Assembly (NCBI GenBank): GCA_018335015.1
Contig: JAGXKX010000008.1
Span: 1 to 39,211 of the forward strand
Origin: Candidatus Bipolaricaulota bacterium
GTDB lineage: Bacteria > Bipolaricaulota > Bipolaricaulia > M55B111
DNA: 39,211 nucleotides
Reading direction: 5' to 3'
Part shown: one piece after another, positions 17,092-24,526 of the stretch
Layout of the letters: the number at the start of each line of letters is the position of its first letter
Numbering within the stretch: position 1 is the stretch's first letter
Program-made: the position numbers and the translations under genes
The notes under the pieces: generated by a model
Told to the model about the DNA's origin: nothing
The model's database searches: none
The model's input: only the letters and a program-made list of their open reading frames with translations

Positions 17092-17830
17092 TGGTCCCCC
17101 TTTCCAATAGGAAGTTTTTCACTTCGGCTACGCTGTAGTCACCGTAGTGAAAGATCGAAGCCGCGAGCCCCGCGCTGGCGCCAGCTCGAAATGCTTGCTC
17201 GAAGTGTTGCGGTTCCCCGGCTCCCCCGGACGCAATAACAGGAATGTTGACTGCGTCAGCGACAGCGGAAGTTAATTCCAGGTCGAAGCCGGTCCTGGTT
17301 CCATCGGTTTCCATGGACGTTAGTAAAATTTCACCTGCACCAAGTTCTTCGACACGTCGAGCCCAGTCAACAACGGAAACGCTTCGGGGTTTGGTCCCTC
17401 CATGCGTGTGGACCCTCCAGCCCCCGTCAGCCTTTTTTCCGTCGATCGCTACCACTAAATTCGCTCGACCAAGAACGTCCGCCGACTTCCGTACCAGGTC
17501 GGGATTCTCAACGGCGGCGGTATTCATGAAAACCTTATCCGCTCCGTTACGAGCCAGACCTCTGACGCCCTCCACCGTTTTTATTCCCCCGCCTACGGTG
17601 AACGGTATAAATACCTCCCTCGAGACCCTTTTTACCAGGTCGAGCAAGATATTCCTGTTCTCCTGGCTAGCTGTTATGTCAAGGAATACGAGTTCATCTA
17701 TGCCGGCAGACTCGTATTCCTTGGCCAGTTCTACCGGGTCTCCTGCGTCTCGAAGGTTCTTAAATTGGATCCCCTTTACCACGCGTCCCTTCTTTATGTC
17801 GAGCGCGGCGACAATCCTCTTAGCCAGCAT
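17063..17830 (-). CDS. hisF: imidazole glycerol phosphate synthase, cyclase subunit
   Basis: Synthase subunit that, with ammonia from HisH, turns PRFAR into imidazole glycerol phosphate and AICAR. The chosen start gives MLAKRIVAALDIKKGRVVKG, with the catalytic Asp at 11; the second catalytic Asp is in VVAIDGKKADGGW. The usual Cys9 is Ala. The (beta-alpha)8 barrel length of 255 is normal. The track starts 32 codons upstream inside hisA; I choose ATG 17830 because GGTGA lies six bases before it and all family members begin there. It overlaps the end of hisA by 11 bases. Confidence 0.93.
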   Translation of the reverse strand: MLAKRIVAALDIKKGRVVKGIQFKNLRDAGDPVELAKEYESAGIDELVFLDITASQENRNILLDLVKRVSREVFIPFTVGGGIKTVEGVRGLARNGADKVFMNTAAVENPDLVRKSADVLGRANLVVAIDGKKADGGWRVHTHGGTKPRSVSVVDWARRVEELGAGEILLTSMETDGTRTGFDLELTSAVADAVNIPVIASGGAGEPQHFEQAFRAGASAGLAASIFHYGDYSVAEVKNFLLERGTNVRREQGNY

Positions 17831-18521
17831 TTCCATCACCGAAAGTGTCGGATATTTCTGCCAGGTCCAGGTTTCCTTCGTAGAGGGCCCTTCCGATAAT
17901 TGCTCCATCGAATCCCCTGTCTTCAAGGAATCCGAGGTCTTCCTGACTGGTTACTCCGCCGGCGTAAATAACCTCCTGGTCGCTCCAGAACCTTTCCACT
18001 TCGGCTACTCCCTCCAGTTTTCCGTCGGAACCGACAGAGGTAAAAATGAACCTGTTTGTATGGTATTTCAGTTTGTCGAAGACTTCTCGGTAATCGGCTT
18101 CCAGGGTCCTTTCCCAGCCCTCGACGGCAAGGCTTTCCGAACGGACGTCGAGGCTCACGGTTAGACCGTTGAACTCTTTTCCGACCCTTGCCAAAAAGCC
18201 CTCTTCCAGGGCCATGGTGCCAACGATGGGATTTGTAACGCCAAGCTCCCTGACGTTGCGAAGGTTTCTTTCCGTTCGTATTCCGCCACCCAGCTGAACA
18301 GAAAGATCGGTCCGTGAAAGTATCTTTTTCACCGTCACCAGGTTTTTCGGGCTACCGCTGAAAGCTCCGTCGAGATCGACAACGTGAACTTTATCAACGT
18401 AGGACTCGAACTCTTTTGCTATCTTAACCGGATCGCCGTAGACCTTCTTTGTTTCCCTTTTACCTTCCTCAAGCCTGACAGCCTCTCCATCCATCACGTC
18501 AATAGCGGGGTAAATTTTCAT
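17820..18521 (-). CDS. hisA: ProFAR isomerase (phosphoribosylformimino-AICAR-P isomerase)
   Basis: Amadori isomerase of the fourth histidine step, a half-barrel-repeat protein homologous to HisF. The 233 residues include the N-terminal catalytic Asp in YPAIDVMDGEAVRL, the second Asp in LTVSLDVRSE, and phosphate loops (LGGGIRTERN, YAGGVTS). It is shorter than the usual 240-245 residues. It lies nine bases after hisH and overlaps hisF, in the conserved H-A-F order. A role in tryptophan synthesis (PriA type) is possible but nothing here suggests it. Confidence 0.92.
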   Translation of the reverse strand: MKIYPAIDVMDGEAVRLEEGKRETKKVYGDPVKIAKEFESYVDKVHVVDLDGAFSGSPKNLVTVKKILSRTDLSVQLGGGIRTERNLRNVRELGVTNPIVGTMALEEGFLARVGKEFNGLTVSLDVRSESLAVEGWERTLEADYREVFDKLKYHTNRFIFTSVGSDGKLEGVAEVERFWSDQEVIYAGGVTSQEDLGFLEDRGFDGAIIGRALYEGNLDLAEISDTFGDGNAG

Positions 18522-18529
18522 TTCTCCTC

Positions 18530-19117
18530 CTATAGCTGCTTGAAATTTTCCAGAATTTTAAGTCCTTTTTTGCTGGATTTTTCGGGATGAAACTGGACTC
18601 CAAAGACGTTTTCTCGCCGAACAGTCGCCGGGAAGGACTTTATTCCTCCGGCAGTTTCGTACTCAGTCTTTCCGGTTACGACGGACTCGTCCTCGGGGTT
18701 GGGGTAGTAGGAGTGGACGAAGTAGAAAAAAGAGCCCGGCTCCAGGTCCGACAGAAGTGGGTCCTCCCTTGCGGGAAATACCTGGTTCCAGCCTATGTGG
18801 GGCGAAGCTTCCCGGGGAAGACCGGAAACATCTCCGGCTAGAACACCGAGTCCTTCTCCTCCACCCTCCGAGCTGCTCGGGAATAGGAGATGCATGCCGA
18901 GGCAAATGCCGAGAAACGGCGTGCCTGCCTCGATTTTTCTCAAAATTGTCTCCCTCAGGGGTTTTAGTTTTTTTGCTACTTCGCCGAAGTTGCCTACTCC
19001 CGGTAAAACTATCTTGTCTGCCCCTTTCACCACATCGGGATTAACTGTGACGTTTCCGTCGAGGGCCTTTTTGACGCTGGCAAAATTACCGATCCCGAGA
19101 TCGACGATGGCTATCAA
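18530..19117 (-). CDS. hisH: imidazole glycerol phosphate synthase, glutaminase subunit
   Basis: Class I glutamine amidotransferase (195 residues) that supplies ammonia to HisF. The oxyanion strand LPGVGNFGE, the nucleophile Cys in FLGICLGMHLLF and the His-Glu pair in VFGVQFHPEKSS make up the triad. It begins MIAIVDLGIGNFASV, as is typical of HisH. Its ATG overlaps the hisB stop by four bases. Confidence 0.93.
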   Translation of the reverse strand: MIAIVDLGIGNFASVKKALDGNVTVNPDVVKGADKIVLPGVGNFGEVAKKLKPLRETILRKIEAGTPFLGICLGMHLLFPSSSEGGGEGLGVLAGDVSGLPREASPHIGWNQVFPAREDPLLSDLEPGSFFYFVHSYYPNPEDESVVTGKTEYETAGGIKSFPATVRRENVFGVQFHPEKSSKKGLKILENFKQL

Positions 19118-19647
19118 TTGCGTCCCCCCTTGGTGCTTTCAACCCTGTCCGAAGCCTTTGTCGCTTCACGAAGCGAAGTTCCGAGGGCCTTGAATCCAGC
19201 TTCGATAACGTGATGGGCGTTGGTACCTGCAAGCTGGCGAAGGTGAACCGTCGCTTCGAGAGAGCGAGAGAGAGCCAGGAAAAACTGCTTTGTCAGTGTA
19301 AGGGAAAAACCTGCCTCCGCCTCTTTCGGGTTCAGGTTAGAAACGAAGTAAGGGCGAGATAGGTCTACAGAAGCCAGAACGAGCGCTCCATCCATCGGAA
19401 TAAGAGCACTGCCGTACCTGGCGACTTTCTCGTCACCTATCTTCTCTTTCAATGCTTTCCCGAGGACGATTCCGGTATCCTCCCAGAGGTGGTGGCGAAG
19501 GTCCCAGTCCGCCTCGATTATCCCGGGTTGATCCAGGTAAAAAAGCAGCGTATTCAACAGGTGATCGAATACTTCGTCTCCGGTTTCTACGTTTATATTT
19601 CCTCCGAACTCGACGGTGATTTTAACTTCCTCGGTCCGTCTCTTCAT
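19114..19647 (-). CDS. hisB: imidazoleglycerol-phosphate dehydratase (divergent)
   Basis: Manganese enzyme of the sixth histidine step, here 177 residues against about 195. Metal-binding signatures are kept: FDHLL, RHHLWED and HLRQLAGTNAHHVIEAGFKALG. Several otherwise near-invariant positions are changed: the TGIGFFDHML segment is GDEVFDHLL, the following Ala-x-His is YLD, PMDEA is PMDGA, and the SGRPY motif lacks its Gly. No phosphatase domain is fused. The start ATG follows GGAGGTGA; it overlaps hisD by 26 bases. Operon position makes the assignment secure even though the sequence is divergent. Confidence 0.88.
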   Translation of the reverse strand: MKRRTEEVKITVEFGGNINVETGDEVFDHLLNTLLFYLDQPGIIEADWDLRHHLWEDTGIVLGKALKEKIGDEKVARYGSALIPMDGALVLASVDLSRPYFVSNLNPKEAEAGFSLTLTKQFFLALSRSLEATVHLRQLAGTNAHHVIEAGFKALGTSLREATKASDRVESTKGGRN

Positions 19648-20773
19648 CGTCTCTCACCTCCAGAGCTTTTAAGTGGTTGGACATCCCCTCAAGGTCCGCA
19701 AGTCTCTTTCCGATATAGCAGTTCTCCCGAAATTCTTCTTTTCCGGTCCGGGCAACGCTAATTGGTTTCATAAAGTCACGGACGGTCAGAACGGAATCGA
19801 ATTTGGCGGCACCTCCGGTCGGGAGTACGTGATTTACTCCCAGAAAGTAGTCCGCGGCAGCCGCTGGGGTATAGGTACCCAGGTAGACCGCACCGGCATT
19901 TCGAACGCGATCGAGAAGGTGTTCACCGCCGGTAGTCATTATCTGAAGGTGTTCGGGAGCCAGATCGTTTGCTCTCTCGATGCAGGACGGGAGGTCGTCC
20001 CTGATCTCGACTTTTGCACCGGAGTCCTCGCAATACCGCCCGAGGTCGGCCGAAGTGGTAAGCAACCAGGCCCGGGAATCCCGGTCGTGTTCAAGCTGAG
20101 ACCGTAGATCTGCCAGGACGTGACGTTCGTCGGCTGTCTCGTCGGCTACGATACAGACTTCTGAGGGACCAGCCAGCCCGTCTATTCCCACTTGACCGTA
20201 GACCTGTCTCTTGGCCTCATTGACGTACTTATTTCCCGGCCCAAAAATTTTATCGACCGACGTGAGGCCAGCCCCGTAGGCCATGGCTCCTATCGCCTGA
20301 ACCCCGCCCAGGCGATAGAGCTCGTCTATTCCCAGGACTTCTGCTACGTAGAGCACGTAGGGGTCAATATCCCCGTGTGATGAAGGTGGGCTAGTCACTA
20401 TCAATTCGTCTACACCGGCCAGCAGAGCAGGAATCCCGGTCATTATCAGCGTCGAAGGTAAAGGTTTCCCTCCAGGGACGTAAATCCCTACTCGTTCCAT
20501 CGGCCTGTAAAGTGTTCCGTAGATCGATCCGGACTGAAAGTAGAGGTCGCCGTCGGGTTTTTGCCTCTCGTGATGATCTCGGACTCGATCTATGGCGGCT
20601 TCGATGGCTTTTCTTTCCTCTTCAGAAATATCTTCCGATTTCGGATACTCACCCTCTTCCACGCGGAGCGGGCCCCGATAGTCGTCGTACTTCTCGGAAT
20701 ACTTCTCCACAGCTTTTTCCCCTTCGGATTCTATCTCGGCAAGTATCTCGGCCACGTAAGGCTTAAGTTCCAT
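19622..20773 (-). CDS. hisD: histidinol dehydrogenase
   Basis: Zinc- and NAD-dependent enzyme for the last two steps, histidinol to histidine. At 383 residues it is shorter than the usual 420-430, mainly at the N terminus. Present are VGIYVPGGKPLPSTLIM, IFGPGNKYVNEAKR, GLAGPSEV, the zinc ligands Gln and His in SQLEHDRDS, the Glu-His catalytic pair in APEHLQI, Asp in AAADYFLGVNHVLPTGG, and the final His in LEGMSNHLKAL. All catalytic and metal residues are therefore in place. The start ATG lies inside the end of hisG (11-base overlap). Confidence 0.92.
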   Translation of the reverse strand: MELKPYVAEILAEIESEGEKAVEKYSEKYDDYRGPLRVEEGEYPKSEDISEEERKAIEAAIDRVRDHHERQKPDGDLYFQSGSIYGTLYRPMERVGIYVPGGKPLPSTLIMTGIPALLAGVDELIVTSPPSSHGDIDPYVLYVAEVLGIDELYRLGGVQAIGAMAYGAGLTSVDKIFGPGNKYVNEAKRQVYGQVGIDGLAGPSEVCIVADETADERHVLADLRSQLEHDRDSRAWLLTTSADLGRYCEDSGAKVEIRDDLPSCIERANDLAPEHLQIMTTGGEHLLDRVRNAGAVYLGTYTPAAAADYFLGVNHVLPTGGAAKFDSVLTVRDFMKPISVARTGKEEFRENCYIGKRLADLEGMSNHLKALEVRDDEETDRGS

Positions 20774-21380
20774 TCTTGATCACTTCCCTTATCGAATATA
20801 TGAGTTCGTTTACCCGGTCGAATTTGGTCTTCTGGGAAATCCTGTTGACCAGTAATAGAGCCGAACTTTCCAGGATGGTTTCTATTTCTTCCAGTCCGTT
20901 TGCGGTCAGCGTGTTTCCGGTCTGGACCACGTCGACTATCGCGTCCGCCATCCCCGCTCTGGGGGCGAGCTCGGTCGAACCTGCAACCACAATTATTTCG
21001 ACTGGTACTCCAAGGGAACGGAAGAATTCTCTGGTGATCGCGGGGTATTCCGTGGCAATCCTGTAGCCCTCCATTCCCTCTGGAGAGCTCGTTTCTTCCT
21101 CCGGGCGAGCTACACTGACACGGCAAACTCCGAACGGTAGGGAAAGAGGAATAAATACATCGGCTGACTTTTCTCGAACCATGTCCCTTCCGGTGACACC
21201 GACGTCGGCCCCTTCTTCTACGTAGGTCGGAACGTCGGCGGGTTTTGCCAGCAGGACCTCGTGGTCACCATTTGAGTGGATGAGCTCACGGTTTTCTTCG
21301 ATCGTTAGACTCGGGATGGCTTGGCGAAGTAATTCTATCGCGTCGTCCAGGAGTCTTCCCCTTGGAAGGACGAATTTCAT
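20763..21380 (-). CDS. hisG: ATP phosphoribosyltransferase, short catalytic form
   Basis: First committed histidine enzyme, joining ATP and PRPP. At 205 residues it is the short form that needs HisZ as regulatory partner, and hisZ is indeed the preceding gene. MKFVLPRGRLLDDAIELL opens the protein; DVGVTGRDMV and the PRPP-binding VDVVQTGNTLTANGLEEI are present. Its ATG overlaps the hisZ stop by four bases. Feedback inhibition by histidine through HisZ is expected for the family. Confidence 0.93.
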   Translation of the reverse strand: MKFVLPRGRLLDDAIELLRQAIPSLTIEENRELIHSNGDHEVLLAKPADVPTYVEEGADVGVTGRDMVREKSADVFIPLSLPFGVCRVSVARPEEETSSPEGMEGYRIATEYPAITREFFRSLGVPVEIIVVAGSTELAPRAGMADAIVDVVQTGNTLTANGLEEIETILESSALLLVNRISQKTKFDRVNELIYSIREVIKNGT

Positions 21381-22267
21381 GATTTCACCTCGATCGTAAC
21401 TCCGTTTTCTACCCTGTCTCTAGCCCGACGGATCTTCTTTTTATTAGTTCCACCAAGTTTTTCCCTGTCTCTCCCCTCCAGGCCGGTAAAGACATCGAGT
21501 AGTGATTCGAGGTTGAAGGCGAAACCGCAGGCGTCAGCGTTCCGGAAGGTGTATTCTCCTCCGTAACCCAGTGGCGACCCGGTAGCCGGGGAATATAACT
21601 CGAAAGTTAGGTCCTCGTAATAATGCATCCCCCTGACAGTACCAAAATCCGCGAAGATCCGTTCGTCGTCGATGGTTTTCAGGATTTCATTTAGTCTGGT
21701 GTAGCTACATCTTTGGTCTCTGAAGTTGAATAGGCGCCAGACCTCGTCCTTTTTTTTCTCAGTTATATCCAGGTCATCAATTAGGTCGAAACTCCTGTGG
21801 TAAAGAGCTCTGAAAACTTCGTCTCGTAGATCGGGGAGGTCGCTGGTGGCTGACTCCCAGACCTGTTTGCTTCCGATATCAACATAGAAATCCTCTATAC
21901 CAAGTGACTCCAGTCCCGTGATGATCGAGCTGATAATCTCGAGTACCATCCAGCCTTTATCTCCGCCGATGTACTCAGCACCGAACTGCCAGTCACCGGA
22001 AGTCTCACCGTCCAGGACCTCGGAGATGTAGAACAGCTTCCGCTTTTTTTCGGCTGTCAACCTGGATAGGATCTGCGAGGTTATATCGGGTTTGATTAGA
22101 TAGAATTCGCGCCCATCCGTGAATTTAGTCCCTCTGTCGAGCTCCTCACCGGCTTCTTCGATGGCCGGTAGGAGTATTTCTCGGTAATTCCAGAGGTCGT
22201 AATTCTCCCTGAGCACTCTGGCTACTGTTGACAGACTTTTGGACTGATTTATCCAGTTTCCGTTCAT
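21377..22267 (-). CDS. hisZ: ATP phosphoribosyltransferase regulatory subunit
   Basis: HisZ is a paralogue of histidyl-tRNA synthetase lacking aminoacylation activity; it forms the hetero-oligomer with short HisG and confers allosteric control. The 296-residue protein shows the class II synthetase-like core: DGREFYLIKPDITSQILSR, GAEYIGG, and FELYSPATGSPLGYGGEY near the end. The track starts at TTG 22285, but ATG 22267 is preceded by GGAGGT at ideal spacing and gives MNGNWINQ, so I use it. It is the first gene of the his operon and lies about 120 bases downstream of a possible leader region. Confidence 0.9.
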   Translation of the reverse strand: MNGNWINQSKSLSTVARVLRENYDLWNYREILLPAIEEAGEELDRGTKFTDGREFYLIKPDITSQILSRLTAEKKRKLFYISEVLDGETSGDWQFGAEYIGGDKGWMVLEIISSIITGLESLGIEDFYVDIGSKQVWESATSDLPDLRDEVFRALYHRSFDLIDDLDITEKKKDEVWRLFNFRDQRCSYTRLNEILKTIDDERIFADFGTVRGMHYYEDLTFELYSPATGSPLGYGGEYTFRNADACGFAFNLESLLDVFTGLEGRDREKLGGTNKKKIRRARDRVENGVTIEVKS

Positions 22268-22285
22268 ATTTACCTCCGATTTCAA

Positions 22286-22311
22286 AAAGGACTCGGGACT
22301 TTTTGTCCTTT
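22286..22311 (-). terminator. attenuator-like hairpin before hisZ
   Basis: On the minus strand AAAGGAC and GTCCTTT pair (7 bp) and the 3' arm runs into a T tract (TTTTTG), like an intrinsic terminator, a few bases before the hisZ ribosome binding site. A smaller competing hairpin, GGAC-AAAAA-GTCC, shares the 5' arm. The AT-rich stem makes it weak, but the position between promoter and first gene fits attenuation. Confidence 0.4.
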
Positions 22312-22382
22312 GTTAACCTTGTGTTTTTAAACGAGAAAAATTTAAGATGTATTTTAACTAAGTTGGATTCTAAAAAAGGTAG

Positions 22383-22412
22383 TTAGGTTAGGTGGTGGAG
22401 ATGGGGGAGCAT
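22383..22412 (-). CDS. candidate his leader peptide MLPHLHHLT
   Basis: A nine-codon minus-strand ORF with three His codons (CAT at 4, CAC at 6 and 7), located between the his promoter and hisZ. Its first codons lie in a perfect 8-bp hairpin (TGGAGATG/CATCTCCA, 22396-22417). Histidine-rich leader peptides control his operons in enteric bacteria. The weak point is the ribosome site: GGAG abuts the ATG with no spacing, so translation is not assured. Other frames of the same leader show nothing better. Confidence 0.3.
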   Translation of the reverse strand: MLPHLHHLT

Positions 22413-22482
22413 CTCCAATGATGGTTGGCGTGCGTTACGGAAAGTTCTTTTAACTGAGGATTTGAGTATGACATTTCAAAAT

Positions 22483-22511
22483 ATGATACTTAGTAACTCG
22501 TGGCATGTCAA
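22483..22511 (-). promoter_or_regulatory. his operon promoter
   Basis: Read on the minus strand, TTGACA (22511-22506), a 17-bp spacer, and TATCAT (22488-22483): perfect -35, one mismatch in -10, ideal spacing. Transcription would begin near 22476, giving a leader of about 210 bases before hisZ that contains the His-rich mini-ORF and two hairpins. Confidence 0.7.
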
Positions 22512-22571
22512 CCTTTTTACCGGGTGAACTGGACAAACTATTTTATAGGGTTCCTTAACTCCCGGACCACC

Positions 22572-22599
22572 TTGCGTACGGCAGAATCTGTCATATACT
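22572..22599 (+). promoter_or_regulatory. candidate rubrerythrin promoter
   Basis: TTGCGT (22572-22577), a 16-bp spacer, and TATACT (22594-22599). The -10 is good and the -35 fair. The expected start falls near 22606, at the left arm of the palindrome described next. Confidence 0.45.
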
Positions 22600-22603
22600 T
22601 TTC

Positions 22604-22627
22604 TTGGGTTTTTCATGTAAAACCCAA
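22604..22627. promoter_or_regulatory. 9-bp inverted repeat at the rubrerythrin start site, possible operator
   Basis: TTGGGTTTT (22604-22612) and AAAACCCAA (22619-22627) are perfectly complementary around a 6-base centre. The repeat begins about five bases after the candidate -10. No T run follows, so a terminator is unlikely. A repressor site or a 5' mRNA stabilising hairpin are the natural readings. Confidence 0.4.
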
Positions 22628-22713
22628 ACTCATACAAGTTGGCTTATATCGAGAACATTGTCGAAAGAGAACACTGTAGAGACCAAATTCGAAAATAATA
22701 ACGGAGGTATATA

Positions 22714-23223
22714 ATGCCTATTAGTTCAGATTCTTTAGAGATGGCCATCAAGTTTGAACAGGAAGGTTACGATTACTATACCGAGCACGCTGAAGACACG
22801 GACAATACTTTTGTGTTATCTGTACTGGAGAAACTGGCCGATCGGGAACAAGATCACATTAGAGTTATAAAGGAAATAGCCGAAGGCAAACCTGTCAGCG
22901 ACGTAAACCTAGAGAAAGTCGACCTGGAGGAAGCGACCAGGGAGGTATTCGAAGAGTTTTCGGCAAATGAAAGGGAGGGCTGGAAAGAAGAAAAGTCCAG
23001 CGTCTACGACCACGCGCTTGAACTGGAGACCAAGCTGGCCGAAATCTATAAAGACATGGCTAAAGACTCCGACGATGAAGACGAAGAAGACTTCTTTACG
23101 GCCTTGATGAAAGAAGAGGATAAACACTACGAGACTCTGCAAAACGTATTTTACTATCTGACGGACCACGATCGCTGGATGTCCGAGCAGGAAGGTAAGG
23201 TCTGGGGCTGGATGAACACGTAA
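22714..23223 (+). CDS. rubrerythrin-type ferritin-like diiron protein
   Basis: A 169-residue four-helix-bundle protein with the spaced Glu and Glu-x-x-His pattern of rubrerythrins: KFEQEGYDYY (helix 1), ADREQDHIRVI (Glu45, His48), ALELETKLAEIYKD and KEEDKHYETL. There is no C-terminal rubredoxin domain, so electrons must come from a partner. Such proteins reduce peroxide or handle iron and oxygen in anaerobes. A very acidic stretch (DSDDEDEEDF) lies between helices 3 and 4, in line with other acidic proteins here. The start ATG follows GGAGG with a 7-base gap. It is divergent from the his operon, with its own promoter and a palindrome at the start site. Confidence 0.85.
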   Translation: MPISSDSLEMAIKFEQEGYDYYTEHAEDTDNTFVLSVLEKLADREQDHIRVIKEIAEGKPVSDVNLEKVDLEEATREVFEEFSANEREGWKEEKSSVYDHALELETKLAEIYKDMAKDSDDEDEEDFFTALMKEEDKHYETLQNVFYYLTDHDRWMSEQEGKVWGWMNT

Positions 23224-23229
23224 TCAGTT

Positions 23230-23467
23230 CCAACCTTTATAGCTAGCTGACGAGGTCCTTCGACCGTGGCATGTAAGCAAGGCTTAATTTGTAAGGGATA
23301 AATTGCAAAGTCCTCTAAACCCTCTGTCGCTTGCCTGGCTGACAGGAGTTGCTATACCTTAAGGATTCTAAGGTTAACTCAGTCGTCAGGTGAGTATCAG
23401 AGGACAGGTACAAAAAACTAACCGATAATGCTTTGAGGCTTGGCCGGTAACGGAATCAGTTGGTTGG
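23230..23467 (+). ncRNA. structured RNA-like element, copy B (family unknown)
   Basis: Lies between rubrerythrin and pheA. Helices match those of copy A in order: an outer CCAACC/GGTTGG (23230-23235/23462-23467); P2 AATTT/AAATT (23286-23290/23300-23304); P3 GTCCTCT/AGAGGAC (23310-23316/23399-23405); P4 CCTGGC/GTCAGG (23334-23339/23385-23390) with one G-U pair that supports the plus strand; P5 GAGTT/AACTC (23346-23350/23376-23380). Conserved unpaired stretches include AGGATT and AAGGTTAA; upstream, ATG-AAGC-AG-CTTAATT is also shared with A. A further stem, ACCTTA/TAAGGT (23356-23361/23369-23374), is clear only here. The outer helix is weaker than in A. It could be an independent RNA or part of a pheA leader; copy A, which has no plus-strand gene immediately after it, argues for independence. 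Confidence 0.6.
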
Positions 23468-23520
23468 GCTAATTATTGGATAGGTGTGTTTTCACTCTTC
23501 TGCCAGCGACGAAAATATCC

Positions 23521-23545
23521 TATTTCCAAACGAAAGTTTGAAATA
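23521..23545 (+). other. hairpin with GAAA tetraloop upstream of pheA
   Basis: TATTTC-CAAAC, loop GAAA, GTTTG-AAATA: ten pairs with one bulged C. GNRA loops are stable and often dock with receptors in RNA. A short GCTC-GCA-GAGC hairpin follows at 23572-23582. Both lie in the 160 bases between element B and pheA and may belong to the pheA 5' leader. Confidence 0.4.
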
Positions 23546-23626
23546 AGCCCCGCCCATTAGTGTTATGTACGGCTCGCAGAGCAGGGGGGTATTTCTCGAC
23601 GGGTGGTTAAGGTGAGTGGAGAAATA

Positions 23627-24463
23627 ATGAGAGTTGCCTTCCAGGGCGAACCGGGCGCTTACAGTGAGCAGGCACTTCATAAGTACTTTGAAGAAGAAGG
23701 AATTCGGGTGGAAGGGGTTCCCTGTGAATCCCTTGAAGACGTGATCCTGGAAGTTGAGTCCGGGAAAGCCCCCGGTGGTATAATCCCCGTTGAAAATTCG
23801 ATAGGCGGATACGTCGACAGGTCATACAAGCTGATTTCGCAGGGCAACGTTTACGTTAACGGAGAAGTCTATCTTCGCGTCAGGCACTCTCTTCTCGCAA
23901 TTGATGGAGCCGATCTATCGCAAGTGGATACCGTCTATTCTCACCCTCAGGCACTGAAGCAATGTAGAGAATTTCTTTTCGACCTGGAGGTGGAAACTCG
24001 AGCGACTTACGATACGGCAGGCTCCGCCAAGATGGTTAAGAAGAAAAAGGACCCGCGATTAGCTGCAATTGCCAGCAAGTTCGCCGGTGAAAAGTACGGA
24101 TTGAAGGTCCTAATGGAAGATATACAGACGGCAGGGAACAACCATACCAGGTTCTTGCTGGTAAGCCGAGAAACCCGATCGGAACGAATGGCCTGTGAGA
24201 ATTATAAAACCACGATAACCTTCGAACTCGGGGACGGAGCCGGATCACTATACGAGTGTCTGGCCCCGTTTGCCGAGAAGGATATAAACCTCACCATGAT
24301 ACAGTCCAGGCCAACTGAAACTGGCAGGTGGGAGTATCACTTCGATCTGGAGCTAGAAGGTCACCGAAAAGACGTGCCGGTTAATTCGGCAATTGCTGAG
24401 CTGAACCAGCTGGTTCCCGAGGTCCAGGTTCTCGGATCCTACCCCAGAGGCAAAGTTTCCTAA
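23627..24463 (+). CDS. pheA: prephenate dehydratase
   Basis: Converts prephenate to phenylpyruvate in phenylalanine synthesis. The monofunctional form, 278 residues: a catalytic domain starting FQGEPGAYSEQAL, with PVENSIGG and the signature NNHTRFLLV, then a C-terminal ACT domain (GAGSLYECLAPFAEKDINLT, and QSRP where ESRP is usual), which normally binds phenylalanine for feedback inhibition. There is no chorismate mutase domain. The track starts at 23603; ATG 23627 is preceded by GGAG at five bases and gives MRVAFQGEPG, the normal family start. It sits alone between element B and the ilv promoter. Confidence 0.92.
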   Translation: MRVAFQGEPGAYSEQALHKYFEEEGIRVEGVPCESLEDVILEVESGKAPGGIIPVENSIGGYVDRSYKLISQGNVYVNGEVYLRVRHSLLAIDGADLSQVDTVYSHPQALKQCREFLFDLEVETRATYDTAGSAKMVKKKKDPRLAAIASKFAGEKYGLKVLMEDIQTAGNNHTRFLLVSRETRSERMACENYKTTITFELGDGAGSLYECLAPFAEKDINLTMIQSRPTETGRWEYHFDLELEGHRKDVPVNSAIAELNQLVPEVQVLGSYPRGKVS

Positions 24464-24526
24464 CTTTCCGTTATCGCTGTTTTTTCTGTATCTTCTTTAT
24501 AATTTCCTTTATTTGTCGATAAACCC

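Noticed and set aside
23541-23590. TACGGCTC near pheA resembles the 3' arm of group II intron domain V
   Set aside because: The matching GAGCCGTA 5' arm and AGC-type catalytic triad are missing at the right distance, and no reverse transcriptase ORF or intron boundaries are seen.
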